Of a stretch of DNA of 64,000 nt, positions 57,101-63,372 are shown in pieces. How positions within the stretch are numbered: position 1 is the stretch's first letter; every line of letters begins with the position of its first letter. The position numbers and the translations under genes are program-made. The stretch is taken from positions 558,001-622,000 of the forward strand of contig NZ_QMIK01000001.1 of NCBI RefSeq assembly GCF_003316845.1, written 5' to 3'. Source of the stretch: Cognataquiflexum aquatile (GTDB lineage Bacteria > Bacteroidota > Bacteroidia > Cytophagales > Cyclobacteriaceae). The notes below the pieces were generated by a model, which ran no database searches, had not been told where the DNA came from, and worked only from the letters and a program-made list of their open reading frames with translations.

Positions 57101-59109
57101 CCTTGTGCGGGGATTGTATATTCCTTTTGCCCGGATTCATAAAGTTCAAAAAACTCCCTTGTCAAAGCACATTCGTCTTTTTGGAACTGAAACTGGCCTT
57201 GAGTAATTTCCCCCAAGTTCTCATTTGCTGGCCGGAAAGCATGCCAAGATTCACCAATGCCATTTGTTGTGTCATAAAGGTGCACCACAGAAGCTTCTAG
57301 CTCTGGTTGACCAAGCAACCCCATCTGCTCCCTCAAAACAAAAGCAACTTCAAAAATTTCATTGGAGGTGTGCATCGCCAGGGCCCTCGACCTGATCCGC
57401 TCCAATGCCGCCTCAATCTGTGCTTCCCTTGCCTGTGCTTCTGCTTTTTGGAGATCCAGGAAGCGCTGATACGCTTGGTTAAACGCCCCGGCGATTTTCA
57501 ATACGATGGTTTTGGTGTCCTCCGAAGGAGGGTTGACCAGATCAATACCTAGCAATCCATCCGTAATTCTGGCGCAGGCAGTCCATTGATGGGTTAGTAT
57601 CCCCTTTGCTAAAGCTTCTTTGATGACGGTGGCAACTTCAGGATTTATTTCTTCTATCTCGAAAACAGCCTTCTCCAGTTTTTCAAGGGGGTAATCAGCA
57701 ACGAAGTAATTCAGGTCAGTTTGCTCGAAGATTTTAAAAGGGTATCCCAACATTTCATACTTTTTGAAGTCGAATTGAAGGGTATAACTGTTCTGGTTTC
57801 CTATATTTCCCGGACTTGAGAAATCATATGCTTTCACCCATCCGTCCAGATCTACCAGGTAAAAGGTGACACCCGAGAGTCCTTGAATCTGAAGCCAGTT
57901 AAGTTGGGTCAGTATTTCTTTATTTACTTTATCCAGTTCGTCGGGATGGTGCATCGCCATAGATTGGGCACGAACCCGTTCCACCGCCACTTCAATCTGG
58001 GCTTCCCTTGTCTGTTCTTCTGCCTTTTGGATATCCCGGAACCGTTGGTAAGCAAGCGAAAAAACCTGGTGAAAACGCTTGAACAATTCCAAAACGGCTG
58101 CTTCCATTTCCTTGTAAAGTGACAATCCAAGCCCCCCTTCCCCAATGGACAAAAAGCAATAACTTACTTCTGAGGCAGCATCCAAAAGTGGATCCGGGAA
58201 ATGGTTTTCTTCCTTTCGGTGCAGTCCAAACTCCTCTAACTCTTTTCCTGAAAGGCTTCCTGTAAAGTGACCATCTCGGGAAGCCAGCATTTGCCTGACC
58301 ATTTCATGTTCTACAGGGCTTTTGTGGTATTCGGTATCTTCAATGGTGGTTTGCCCATAAGCCGGAAAATATTGGTAGCAGAGGTATTGACCAATATGCT
58401 CATCGATGATGGCTGTCTGTACGTTCCGGATTTTTGTAACCCCAAATTCCTCCAATTGCTCCGCTATCACACGGCAGACATCGAGCATAGCATTCGGGTT
58501 TTTCATACCCATGGCCACCGCCCGCACTTTTTCCAAGGCCGCTTCGATGGCTAATTCCCGGTTTTTGTTTTCCAACTCGGCAGTTCGACGGCGGACAGCA
58601 TCTCGGAGTTCTAAGTTTTCTTTGCTGATTTTGTCAAAAGCAATGGTCTCCCCTTCCTGGACACGCATGTCGGGAAGTGAACCGTGTTGCTGGATTACTT
58701 TCCAACCGGATTCGGTTTCATGAAGCAGTGTGGATAGTCTTAATCTGGAGTAAAAAGTCCATTCTGGCTCTCCAAAAATATAGACGTCACAGATTTCATT
58801 GATCAGAAACATGCCATTCACCTCTTTGGCAACAATATTTCTGTTTCTCATTTCGGTCCTTCCGACGATTTCATGCATCTGGGATTTAAAAAATGCTATT
58901 CCATCATCCTTAGAATGACAGACTTCGGATTCGGAAGTTCCGACCATTTCAAATCCTTCATCTAAAGTGGAAGTGAAAGCCTCCAAATCCCCATTGCTAT
59001 AACTGTCCCAATATCGGTGATATACTAGCAGAGCATCAGATTCCCGGTCTTTGTTTTTTTTCTTCATTTTGGGTTTTTTGGGTAATTCCAAGCCTCGACA
59101 ACGGTCCAT
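48124..59109 (-). CDS. Giant cytoplasmic histidine kinase with SnoaL-like head and 17 tandem GAF-like modules
   Basis: 3,661 residues. Residues about 22-148 resemble a SnoaL/NTF2-like domain ('YHRYWDSYSNGDLEAFTSTL'). From about 185 to 3386 there are 17 modules of about 188 residues. Each starts with a charged helix (AQIEAALERVRSRSMAMH type), followed by an alpha/beta region reminiscent of GAF domains, and ends in a conserved helix (FARVFEQTYTRFLDLQKAEA type). A K-type core closes the protein: His3429 (GIAHEIKNPLNF), N-box NLCNNAFDA, G1 DNGPG, G2 GTGLGLS. No membrane helix is seen, so it is cytosolic. The receiver at 59181 lies 71 bp upstream and the FIST gene overlaps its end by 4 bp. The frame is intact throughout. 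A second ATG at 59067 would shorten it by 14 residues. Ligands of the modules are unknown. Confidence 0.92.
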   Translation of the reverse strand: MDRCRGLELPKKPKMKKKNKDRESDALLVYHRYWDSYSNGDLEAFTSTLDEGFEMVGTSESEVCHSKDDGIAFFKSQMHEIVGRTEMRNRNIVAKEVNGMFLINEICDVYIFGEPEWTFYSRLRLSTLLHETESGWKVIQQHGSLPDMRVQEGETIAFDKISKENLELRDAVRRRTAELENKNRELAIEAALEKVRAVAMGMKNPNAMLDVCRVIAEQLEEFGVTKIRNVQTAIIDEHIGQYLCYQYFPAYGQTTIEDTEYHKSPVEHEMVRQMLASRDGHFTGSLSGKELEEFGLHRKEENHFPDPLLDAASEVSYCFLSIGEGGLGLSLYKEMEAAVLELFKRFHQVFSLAYQRFRDIQKAEEQTREAQIEVAVERVRAQSMAMHHPDELDKVNKEILTQLNWLQIQGLSGVTFYLVDLDGWVKAYDFSSPGNIGNQNSYTLQFDFKKYEMLGYPFKIFEQTDLNYFVADYPLEKLEKAVFEIEEINPEVATVIKEALAKGILTHQWTACARITDGLLGIDLVNPPSEDTKTIVLKIAGAFNQAYQRFLDLQKAEAQAREAQIEAALERIRSRALAMHTSNEIFEVAFVLREQMGLLGQPELEASVVHLYDTTNGIGESWHAFRPANENLGEITQGQFQFQKDECALTREFFELYESGQKEYTIPAQGEQLRDWVLLLIEKSPDIKKSWGGVIPAIGYHHFSTFSGGALLSVTREEVSDEGRYLQRRAASVFDLAYKRYLDLQKAEAQAKEAQIEAALERVRSRSMAMHKSDELLEAGEILFSEMQKLGIESLTAGFVLMDKEEKNGLNYTPDPSTKKIMSLPVIIPHNETSHMQQVVENWKTGNPFFIIEMDEEETIKHQTFIAERSTNFTLNAEQLIAISPARLFLHNFYFKEGYLLIVGGTRLSAEQIDIMLRFVKVFQQTYTRFLDLQKAEAQAREAQIEAALERVRSRSLAMHNSEDLENVILVVSEQLQLLQFRFENVSFGFDTSQMGLNFWLASPSLSRPILMKVPYINNPAFNNPFQARRAGKDFNVDILSREENQEFLQHMFDHSELGNLPEENKKFLLSTSGFARSQSLMKHTILTVGNYALAPYSNDQNATLKRFGIVFEQAYVRFLDLQKAEAQAREAQIEAALERVRSRSLAMHNSEELREVVSVLYDQMESFGFARGGCELILCNEKSGYLEYWHTNPVQSSVPECLNVSPSIHDFFDRVWKAWKAQEPLLVIEMRDEEKHKMDRALFEKTDFKKTDEKTKNWILNENVGVFSHATMKYGLLEAVDYLPLSENQFSILQRFAKVFEQTYSRFLDLQKAEAQAREAQIEAALERVRAKTMAMHNSEQLPETAQVLFEQFAELGKIPDRIAIGIIKEELQVIDWWVTDQMGSQLARQFNSSILQPTIAQFFTAWKEGKDSIMVDLSGEALKEWVSFVRDEVKMPIDDSNMNGRRVHHGAFFSHGLLLISAHEMMPSETMQLLVRFAKVFSQTYTRFLDLQKAEAQAREAQIEAALERVRAKTMAMHNSEDVSSAIATLFSELDRQSIENVRCGIAIIDTNKTMDVWSVTNVEETHPDKSLGKMVKASGTLDMNAHKLWQLMYDAWRNKTGYLYYHLSGKDKQKYIDLINTAPGYLSQPLRELPDMHCQFYFFNEGAIWAYSLQPHTEPQQPVMKRFTSVFSQTYLRYRDLQKAEAQAREAQIEAALERVRSRSMAMHKSEELKEVIQLLFEQFRLLNFKIDSAQFDPNYKENDDLNLWTAAPGQPYSILLNIPYVDSPLFNSIKEAKKRGLSFITQQLSYEDKNQFFRHFFQHIKNIPAERQKLIFESPGMYRAVVFMENVSLAIQNYSNTPYTEEENEVLKRFGKTFEQVYTRFLDLQKAEAQAREAQIEAALERVRSRSLAMHHSSELSAVVDTLLREFTSLEFTLTFCIINLIDEQDMSNTVWAANPETGKDPESYYMKFEDYPFHHAMWDAWKAQKKRFVYTIEGKEKKIYDEYLYSETEFRRFPKHVQEANKALDRYVVGFTFFKYSGLQTVSLNPISEDELEILERFGRVFEQAYTRFLDLQKAEAQGREAQIQLALERVRARTMSMQKSQELPEAANLLFQQIQSLGMPAWSAGYCTWKEDLPTEKEGKSAVTLWMSSEGVLQPPFTAPTTEDKLFIQMREGAEKGKDLHVVELGGKELEQHYRYMRELPVVGEILDSIIEAGHPLPSFQIMHQAYFSKGFLLFITYEPVPESHDIFKRFAKVFDQTYTRFLDLQKAEAQAREAKIEAALERVRSRTMAMFKSEELSEVAEVLFTQVSQLGGMPDRISICVIDEPNQSYQVWATDQAGTQLTVKPVANLKEKTTIRHLYADWKSGKKSSLIELQGPELKEWIAYLLQELGMPISTNHLQGRRFHNVAYFSHGWLNLSTSEPVADEVSDLLQRFASVFSLTYTRFLDLQKAEAQAREAQIEASLERVRSTSLAMHTSQDLSKVVYVVFTELIKLDAQLDRCLIQTVNPETLGITWYLTGKEGLLSNNGFLVENNPHPSHQAYLEGWRTKRKKWHYLLEGEEKKSCDEYLFSQTELAQLPDFIKADMAAVESIHLTISSDDFGCLIASSISPLPEAHAGIVDRFTSVFNQTYTRFLDLQKAEAQAREAQIEAALERVRSRAMAMHNSQELKEVALELRKQMGLLGQKDLEVCAIHLYGYGEDSFESWSAMKAPGSEAKIVQSQAHFPKRGIRITDEMMHHYTIGTKDYVLVNEGEKMAEWFKVLKKHAPELHASILDSLGKKPLKQLKGNWAVADFSGGALVMVTYGEPDEVSRNLLRRSANVFEQAYVRFLDLQKAEAQAREAQVEAALERLRSKTMAMHNSRDVGESVATLFDELSALGVLSSHDRCGIGIMQPHEMMEVWTAEKSTGKTELTIGYLDMRPHALLRNVYQSWLDRKETFHYTLEGEDKQLYAESIVNQPRYKIRKDYFSSLEVIEHTDFFFEEGCLYIFSVQPISNESAAVFSRFVKVFGQTYRRYLDLQKAEKQAREAQIEAALEKVRSRSLAMQSPDELIEVARLLREEMGALGVEELETSSIYIQDESSGLTQCWFTIKNPDNPDKAITDQMVIDLQDTWVGQKMDEFYRSKAKQTSILMQGEERIEWIRYCEEKSDLFGTSNFYGETIPDRTYHLYKFSNGYIGAAAPGEISKESWDLLKRATTVFSFAYTRFRDIQMAQSSARAAMRQASLDRVRADISSMRNAEDLDRITPLIFKELTVLGVPFIRCGVFIIQEKQKIVEAYLSSPEGNSLGVLRLPYQASELTYQTVEAWRKGEVFKQHWNKEDFIQWINQLMELDQIQDSNTYQGSAAPPESLDLHFVPFTQGMIYVGAVYPLDDKDLELVQVLAKAFSIAYARFEDFVKLEQAKAEIESAMSELKATQSQLVQQEKLASLGQLTAGIAHEIKNPLNFVNNFSEVSIEIIEETLEEMEKREARDETLIRENLEDIKSNLKKVHEHGSRANGIVTSMLQHSRGGTGKKEATDLNALIQEYVNLSFHGMRAGKNPINVDIILDLDPEIKEVSLIKEDFSRVIINLCNNAFDAMKSVKTLHAASLRVSTKKQGDKITIEVSDNGPGIPDDIKDKILQPFFTTKKGTEGTGLGLSITHDIIKAHGGELEIETSVNKGTKFIIKLTK
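48952..58557 (-). repeat. Tandem array of 17 coding modules, about 565-bp period
   Basis: The helix-linker segments recur every 550-585 bp. For example, the DNA for LDLQKAEAQAREAQIEAALE appears near 50620, 51200, 51770, 52325, 52895, 53460, 54035, 54595, 55145, 55715, 56280, 56850 and 57420. These linkers are very similar in DNA while the intervening domain bodies are divergent, so the modules are old but their linkers are conserved or homogenised. Confidence 0.9.
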
Positions 59110-59180
59110 TATTTACCATTTGTCGATTAGTATACTGACTTTCAATAAAAGATGGGAAACTTTTCTTAGTATTTCCTCTT

Positions 59181-59570
59181 TTATTTGGGTCCTGCCAAAA
59201 TATCCATCAATTCAGCTTTAAGTGAATCAAAATCTACGGGTTTGGTAAAAAATTCCTTAGCCCCTGAATTCATGGCGCGGTCATGGTTTTCGCTGTCACC
59301 GTAGGCGGATATCATGCTGACTTGAATTTGTGGAAATTCCTTTTTGACACAATCCAAAAGCTCCAACCCTGTCATGCCGGGCATATTGATATCCGAGAAA
59401 ATATACATTACCTCCGGAGGCTGATGGCTTCTCAAAACTTCCAGTGCCTGCTTTCCCGAAAAGGCGAATTCAAGCTCAAACAATCCCTCACGGACTTCTT
59501 TGCGGAGTTTTTGGCGGAACAATATCTCCACATCTTTTTCATCATCTACAATTAAAAATTTCATTGGCAT
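59181..59570 (-). CDS. Single-domain (CheY-like) response regulator
   Basis: 129 residues, receiver domain only. The acidic pair Asp9-Asp10 (IVDDE), phospho-acceptor Asp60 (FSDINMPGMTG), Ser88 (MISAYGD) and Lys110 (TKPVDFD) are all present, so it should be phosphorylatable. With no output domain it must act by protein-protein contact, as a relay shuttle or as a sink. It is the first gene of the large operon, 71 bp before the giant kinase, and is the only complete receiver visible for 13 kinases. The alternative start Met3 (59564) aligns exactly with the paralogue at 1-113. Motif A (59843-59870) lies about 270 bp upstream. Confidence 0.93.
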   Translation of the reverse strand: MPMKFLIVDDEKDVEILFRQKLRKEVREGLFELEFAFSGKQALEVLRSHQPPEVMYIFSDINMPGMTGLELLDCVKKEFPQIQVSMISAYGDSENHDRAMNSGAKEFFTKPVDFDSLKAELMDILAGPK

Positions 59571-59942
59571 AATTGGTTATATTAAATTTTACTTTCGATT
59601 TTAATGCAAATTTTTATTTTTTTAATTCCCTTCTGAATTTCACTATTCTAGGTAAAAATTCCTAATAATCAAGTACCCGCATAACACCCTTTTTATTACT
59701 AAATTATTATTAGGTATAGAGAATATTCAATTGATAAATACCGTTTTTTTGATTTTTTCCACTTGGAAAAAGCCTGATTTCCGGCCACTCAAATCCGGAA
59801 TATCTCAAATTAAAAAATTTAGGTGAAATGAAATCAAAATCAGGACGAACAGCAGGTTTTATTGTCCCAAAGCATCCAAAAATTTCCCCGGGAAAAAACC
59901 AAAACATTGATTCACTTTAATGCAATATGGGATGAAGGGTCA
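59571..59942. other. Upstream region of the large operon
   Basis: About 370 bp, AT-rich, containing motif A. A chance minus-strand ORF (59710-59907) has no recognisable features. The promoter of the 28.8-kb operon should lie here, but I could not place a clear -7/-33 pair. Confidence 0.5.
59843..59870. promoter_or_regulatory. Shared 28-bp motif, copy A (before the large operon)
   Basis: GGACGAA, nine variable bases, then TTATTGTCCCAA. It has the same length and flanks as copies B and C. GGAC...GTCC is an imperfect inverted repeat, as in an operator for a dimeric regulator. It lies 273 bp upstream of the receiver ATG. Confidence 0.7.
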
Positions 59943-59980
59943 AAAAAATGGCATTTGGAATATATATTCCAAATGCCTTA
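59941..59980 (-). terminator. Terminator of the SnoaL-like gene
   Basis: GGCATTTGGAATAT at 59950-59963 is followed directly by its perfect reverse complement (59964-59977). On the minus strand the hairpin ends in ATTTTTTTG. It lies about 32 bp after the stop of the gene at 60010 and separates it from the large operon. Confidence 0.88.
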
Positions 59981-60009
59981 AGTTCAAAAAAAATCTAATC
60001 AGGTTAAAA

Positions 60010-60531
60010 TTATTTGGAAGGAGGCTTTACCTCAAAACCCTGAGATTCCATAATATTCCACATGTCATACCAATAGCGCAAGGATACAATCTTTCCATTC
60101 TCTACCCTTCCAGCAGTATGGTAAGGAACCGGAATGGTTTTTCCTGTTTTTTTGTCTTGGATTGTATTGACGCCCCATGACAAAACCCATTCACCTTCAT
60201 TCCAATTGTTGGTGACTTTGACAGGCAGATATAGTTCGTTTGATAGCGTGTGTTTGTATTGGTTGGTGCTATTGGTATAATACTCCCTGTGCTGTGCCAC
60301 TGTGAGAGAGTCCATGCCACCTCCCAAGCCATGTATCATCGCACCCGGTGCCAATTGGGCATTCATGGTTGCTACATCCCCGGCCTGAAGTGCTTTGGTA
60401 TATTTCTGTACCACATCTAGGGCTTTTGCTGCATTGGGAAATTCTAGGGTCGTAACTGGTCCCTGTGCGTTTGATATCAACGGCATCAGCATCATTAATG
60501 CCAAAGCCATACTTGCTTTTAAATTTTTCAT
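60010..60531 (-). CDS. Secreted SnoaL/NTF2-like protein
   Basis: 173 residues. Signal peptide 1-22 (MLMPLISNAQ). The mature part has the helix-sheet pattern of SnoaL-like or NTF2-like proteins ('VVQKYTKALQAGDVATMNAQ', 'NWNEGEWVLSWGVNTI', 'GRVENGKIVSLRYWYDMWNI'). This fold forms a cone-shaped pocket used by isomerases, hydrolases and pure binding proteins; the function cannot be assigned. It is a single-gene unit with its own terminator, and motif B lies 89 bp upstream. A cytosolic relative of this fold forms the N-terminus of the giant kinase in the neighbouring operon, and both genes share the upstream motif, so they may belong to one response (inference). Confidence 0.85.
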   Translation of the reverse strand: MKNLKASMALALMMLMPLISNAQGPVTTLEFPNAAKALDVVQKYTKALQAGDVATMNAQLAPGAMIHGLGGGMDSLTVAQHREYYTNSTNQYKHTLSNELYLPVKVTNNWNEGEWVLSWGVNTIQDKKTGKTIPVPYHTAGRVENGKIVSLRYWYDMWNIMESQGFEVKPPSK

Positions 60532-60619
60532 AAAAATATTGGTTAGATTGGTTATTTGGAATCACCTTTAATTCCTTTCTCTAATTAACTGATAATTAAA
60601 GGATACTAAAAATGAATTA

Positions 60620-60647
60620 GGACGAATGAACCGTTCTATTGTCCCAA
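60620..60647. promoter_or_regulatory. Shared 28-bp motif, copy B (before the SnoaL gene)
   Basis: GGACGAA, nine variable bases, then CTATTGTCCCAA, 89 bp upstream of the ATG at 60531. Its orientation relative to the gene is the same as copy A and opposite to copy C. Confidence 0.7.
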
Positions 60648-60813
60648 CGTACGGAATTAGTTTTCAGAGCTCATCTGAATTCATTATCTGCTTTTTTGCC
60701 AATAATGTATTATCATAGGTCAAATGGGCCTGAGGAGCGATTTAACGGGCATTGGAAGTTTTCACCCAATCAAAAAATAGAATTAAGGCAAATCAAAAAA
60801 ATATAGCAAATCA

Positions 60814-61593
60814 TCATCCACTAAAACACTTAACCAAGAAATCCGGATTCAGCAAATCTGGTTTATTGTATGTCAGGGAAGCCTTTCCCTTCATCGTTAA
60901 AACCTTCCCCCCCATTGATTTTACAATAGCATGTGCCGCTGCTGTATCCCACTCCATGGTAGGTCCAAACCTTGGATAAAGTTGCGCCTTATTTTCTGCC
61001 ACAAGCATAAACTTGATCGAGGATCCCATGCTGACGACTTCCACCTGAGGGTATTTTGCGATAAAATCGGCCGTTTCCGGATTCATATGTGACCGGCTTG
61101 CAACAATGGTTTTGACGGTAGCATCGGTCACTTCATTTAATTTTTTTGGTTCTTCTTTTCCTTCCTGTTTCCAGGCACCGATTTCGCCGTTTCCCCAATA
61201 CATCCAATCCAAAACCGGAGCATAAACCACACCCATAACCGGAGACCCTTGATAGATCAAAGCGATATTGACTGTAAATTCTCCATTCCTTTTGACAAAT
61301 TCCTTGGTACCATCCAATGGGTCCACCAACCAAAAATATTCCCATTCTTTTCTGATTTCATAAGGCACTGAACTTCCCTCTTCAGACAATATAGGCAAAC
61401 CAGTTTGGGCCAAATGGATAACGATCTCATCGTGGGCAGCCTGATCCGCCAAAGTCAGGGGAGATTGGTCCCCCTTAAAAGTCAATCCTATTTCCTCTGA
61501 TTGGTAAATCCCCAAAATCTTCTCCCCTGCTTTCTTTGAGGCAGTTTTTGCCAATTCGGTCAATACTTGAAGGTAGGTTTTTTGAATGGTCAT
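60814..61593 (-). CDS. cysQ: 3'(2'),5'-bisphosphate nucleotidase CysQ
   Basis: 259 residues from ATG 61593; a TTG at 61650 in the same frame would add 19 residues without homology. It is an inositol-monophosphatase-fold, Mg2+-dependent phosphatase. The metal site has Glu71-Glu72 (SEEGS), DPLDGT (91-96) and WDTAAAHA (215-222), all intact. CysQ removes the 3'-phosphate from adenosine 3',5'-bisphosphate formed in sulfate assimilation and related sulfotransfer. No sulfate genes lie nearby. It is divergent from the serine hydrolase at 61753 (159 bp apart). Confidence 0.92.
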   Translation of the reverse strand: MTIQKTYLQVLTELAKTASKKAGEKILGIYQSEEIGLTFKGDQSPLTLADQAAHDEIVIHLAQTGLPILSEEGSSVPYEIRKEWEYFWLVDPLDGTKEFVKRNGEFTVNIALIYQGSPVMGVVYAPVLDWMYWGNGEIGAWKQEGKEEPKKLNEVTDATVKTIVASRSHMNPETADFIAKYPQVEVVSMGSSIKFMLVAENKAQLYPRFGPTMEWDTAAAHAIVKSMGGKVLTMKGKASLTYNKPDLLNPDFLVKCFSG

Positions 61594-61752
61594 GCGTGAA
61601 AATTTTTCTCGGATTTTTAAAGTAACAACAAAAAATGGCTTTCCTATCAAAAAAATTACTCTTCACCGAGACTTAGTTTGATTTAAATGTTTTATGCTTA
61701 TTTTGAATGCTTCAAACTTCTTTCAATTTGTTCAATTCAAAGACTTTAAACC

Positions 61753-62856
61753 ATGAACTTTAAATCTATCAAGCTTTTTCTTTTATTGTTTTTATGCGGA
61801 AATGTCACCTGGTTTTCTACGGCTGTATTGGCCCAGGTTTCAGAGGTCGAAAAAGCCTTCACAGTCGCCGAATCCAAAGGTTTTTCAGGAGTCTTGTTGA
61901 TGGCAGTAGATGGGAAAGTGGTATTTGAAAAAGTATCCGGGTTTCGGTATTACGAGCAAAAAATCCCTCTTTTGCCAACAGATGTATTTGAATTGGCCTC
62001 TGTTTCCAAGCAATTCACCGCCATGTTGGTGATGATGTGTGCTGAAAAAGGGCTTTTGGATTATTTCGATTATGCTGATAAGTACCTCGATATCCCTTAC
62101 AAAGGAATCACCATAAAGGAACTGCTTTCCCATACCAATGGCTTGCCGGATTATCAGGCGGTCATGGACAAGCATTGGGACAAAAGTAAAGTAGCCGATA
62201 ATGAAGATATATTGGAATACCTGCGCAAATACCACCCTCCAATGCTCTCCATGCCAAGTGAAAAATATGAATACAGCAATACGGCATACGTTTTCCTCGC
62301 AAGCATAGTGGAAAAAGTAACAGGACGGGATTTTATCGAACTTTCTAGAGAATGGATTTTCGAGCCTTTGGGAATGAAAAACACAGATATCAGAACATTG
62401 GAAGAAAAAGCCAACGTCAACAACTTTGCCGCAGGCCATCTCAAAGACAAAAACGGGGATTATGTGAATGCCAACAAATTCCATGACTCAGACTACACTG
62501 TTTGGCTGGGAAACAGAAAAGGTCCGGGAAGAATCAGCAGCACTGCGCAGGATCTGTTGCTTTGGGATCAGGCATTATACAACGGCACTTTGGTCAGTGA
62601 CAAAACCTTGAAATCAGCCTTTTCTCCACAAGCATTGAATGATTGTACTTTGAGTCAATATGGCTATGGATGGGACCTGAGTCAGGATGAGTATTTTGGA
62701 AAGATCGTTTCACACACAGGCGACAATCCGGGATACAAAACCCTGATCATGAGGTTTATTGACCAAAACAAAACCCTGATTCTGTTGAATAACAATTACC
62801 ATGAAGCCAACAGCGAATTGGTAGAAAGTGCTGTGGAGGCTTTTAAAGAGTGGTAG
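61753..62856 (+). CDS. Secreted serine hydrolase of the beta-lactamase (class C/PBP) family
   Basis: 367 residues. Signal peptide about 1-28 (TAVLAQ). The active-site motifs are SxxK at Ser83-Lys86 (LASVSKQF), YxN at Tyr174-Asn176 (EYSNTAY) and the third-strand motif HTG at His321-Gly323 in place of KTG. These are typical of the AmpC/esterase/D-aminopeptidase superfamily, with a usual length. The HxG form is frequent in members that are esterases or peptidases rather than true beta-lactamases, so substrate is uncertain and resistance should not be inferred. Periplasmic. It is a single plus-strand gene, divergent from cysQ. Start ATG at 61753 chosen by the signal peptide. Confidence 0.92.
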   Translation: MNFKSIKLFLLLFLCGNVTWFSTAVLAQVSEVEKAFTVAESKGFSGVLLMAVDGKVVFEKVSGFRYYEQKIPLLPTDVFELASVSKQFTAMLVMMCAEKGLLDYFDYADKYLDIPYKGITIKELLSHTNGLPDYQAVMDKHWDKSKVADNEDILEYLRKYHPPMLSMPSEKYEYSNTAYVFLASIVEKVTGRDFIELSREWIFEPLGMKNTDIRTLEEKANVNNFAAGHLKDKNGDYVNANKFHDSDYTVWLGNRKGPGRISSTAQDLLLWDQALYNGTLVSDKTLKSAFSPQALNDCTLSQYGYGWDLSQDEYFGKIVSHTGDNPGYKTLIMRFIDQNKTLILLNNNYHEANSELVESAVEAFKEW

Positions 62857-63372
62857 AAAATTAGAACATTTGATAAATAATAAGTTCAAAACCCTTTCGG
62901 AGATTGCGCTTCTCCAATTTAAGTAAGTCTACTTGTAAGGCAGTATATATTCAAATCCTTTTTCTTCCGAATATTCATCATCCCGTACTCCTAGATCATA
63001 TGAGTGCTCTTACCCCACACTTTTTTCAAAATATTAGGATAGAGAATCACTATTTGTATTGCCTATTTTTTTTATCCGTATGGTATTGATAATCCAAAGT
63101 AATACCCAATCCTACTCATTTCATTTGTTGAAAATTTGACAGGCAAATTCACATCCTGAATTGTGTCCAAAGTAACTCAAACAGGGACGAATGAATGCAT
63201 TTATTGTCCCAAACTCATTAAAAAGTTTCCCAGCGAATATTCAAATTAAAAATATAAGGTAGATAATTCACTGATTCGACAAATTATATTTTTCCATTTT
63301 GAATTAATTAAAATAAAGTCACTAATTTAACTTTCATTAGACAAAGCCAATCCAATCGAAAACATCAATCAA
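62857..63372. other. Intergenic region before the amine oxidase gene, holds motif C
   Basis: 516 bp. A weak GGAGA/TCTCC hairpin near 62899-62915 is the only terminator candidate for the hydrolase. A 61-codon plus-strand frame (62904-63089) is unsupported. Motif C at 63185-63212 and AT-rich sequence precede the amine oxidase ATG. Confidence 0.5.
63185..63212. promoter_or_regulatory. Shared 28-bp motif, copy C (before the amine oxidase)
   Basis: GGACGAA, nine variable bases, then TTATTGTCCCAA, 161 bp upstream of the ATG at 63373. Similarity to copy A continues downstream (CCCAAA, CAT, AAAAA, TTTCCC), so the conserved block may be about 45 bp. Confidence 0.7.

Larger units (their letters stand above)
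30793..59570 (-). other. Ten-gene signal-transduction operon (about 28.8 kb)
   Basis: In transcription order: receiver (59181), 17-module kinase (48124), FIST protein (46985), FIST protein (45821), soluble kinase (44795), TPR kinases (42713, 40353, 38316), propeller kinases (34588, 30793). Intergenic distances are 71, -4, 24, 0, 15, -4, 9, -4 and 3 bp, so translational coupling is likely. No internal terminator was seen. Co-transcription is inferred from spacing and strand only. Confidence 0.75.

Noticed and set aside
48952-58557. CRISPR-like periodicity
   Set aside because: The period of about 565 bp and intact reading frame identify coding modules, not 30-bp repeats with spacers.
61885-62484. 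Minus-strand 199-codon ORF
   Set aside because: It lies opposite the serine hydrolase, whose active-site motifs and signal peptide are clear.
61753-62856. Antibiotic-resistance beta-lactamase
   Set aside because: The third motif is HTG and the family is broad; esterase or peptidase roles are at least as likely, so resistance is not claimed.
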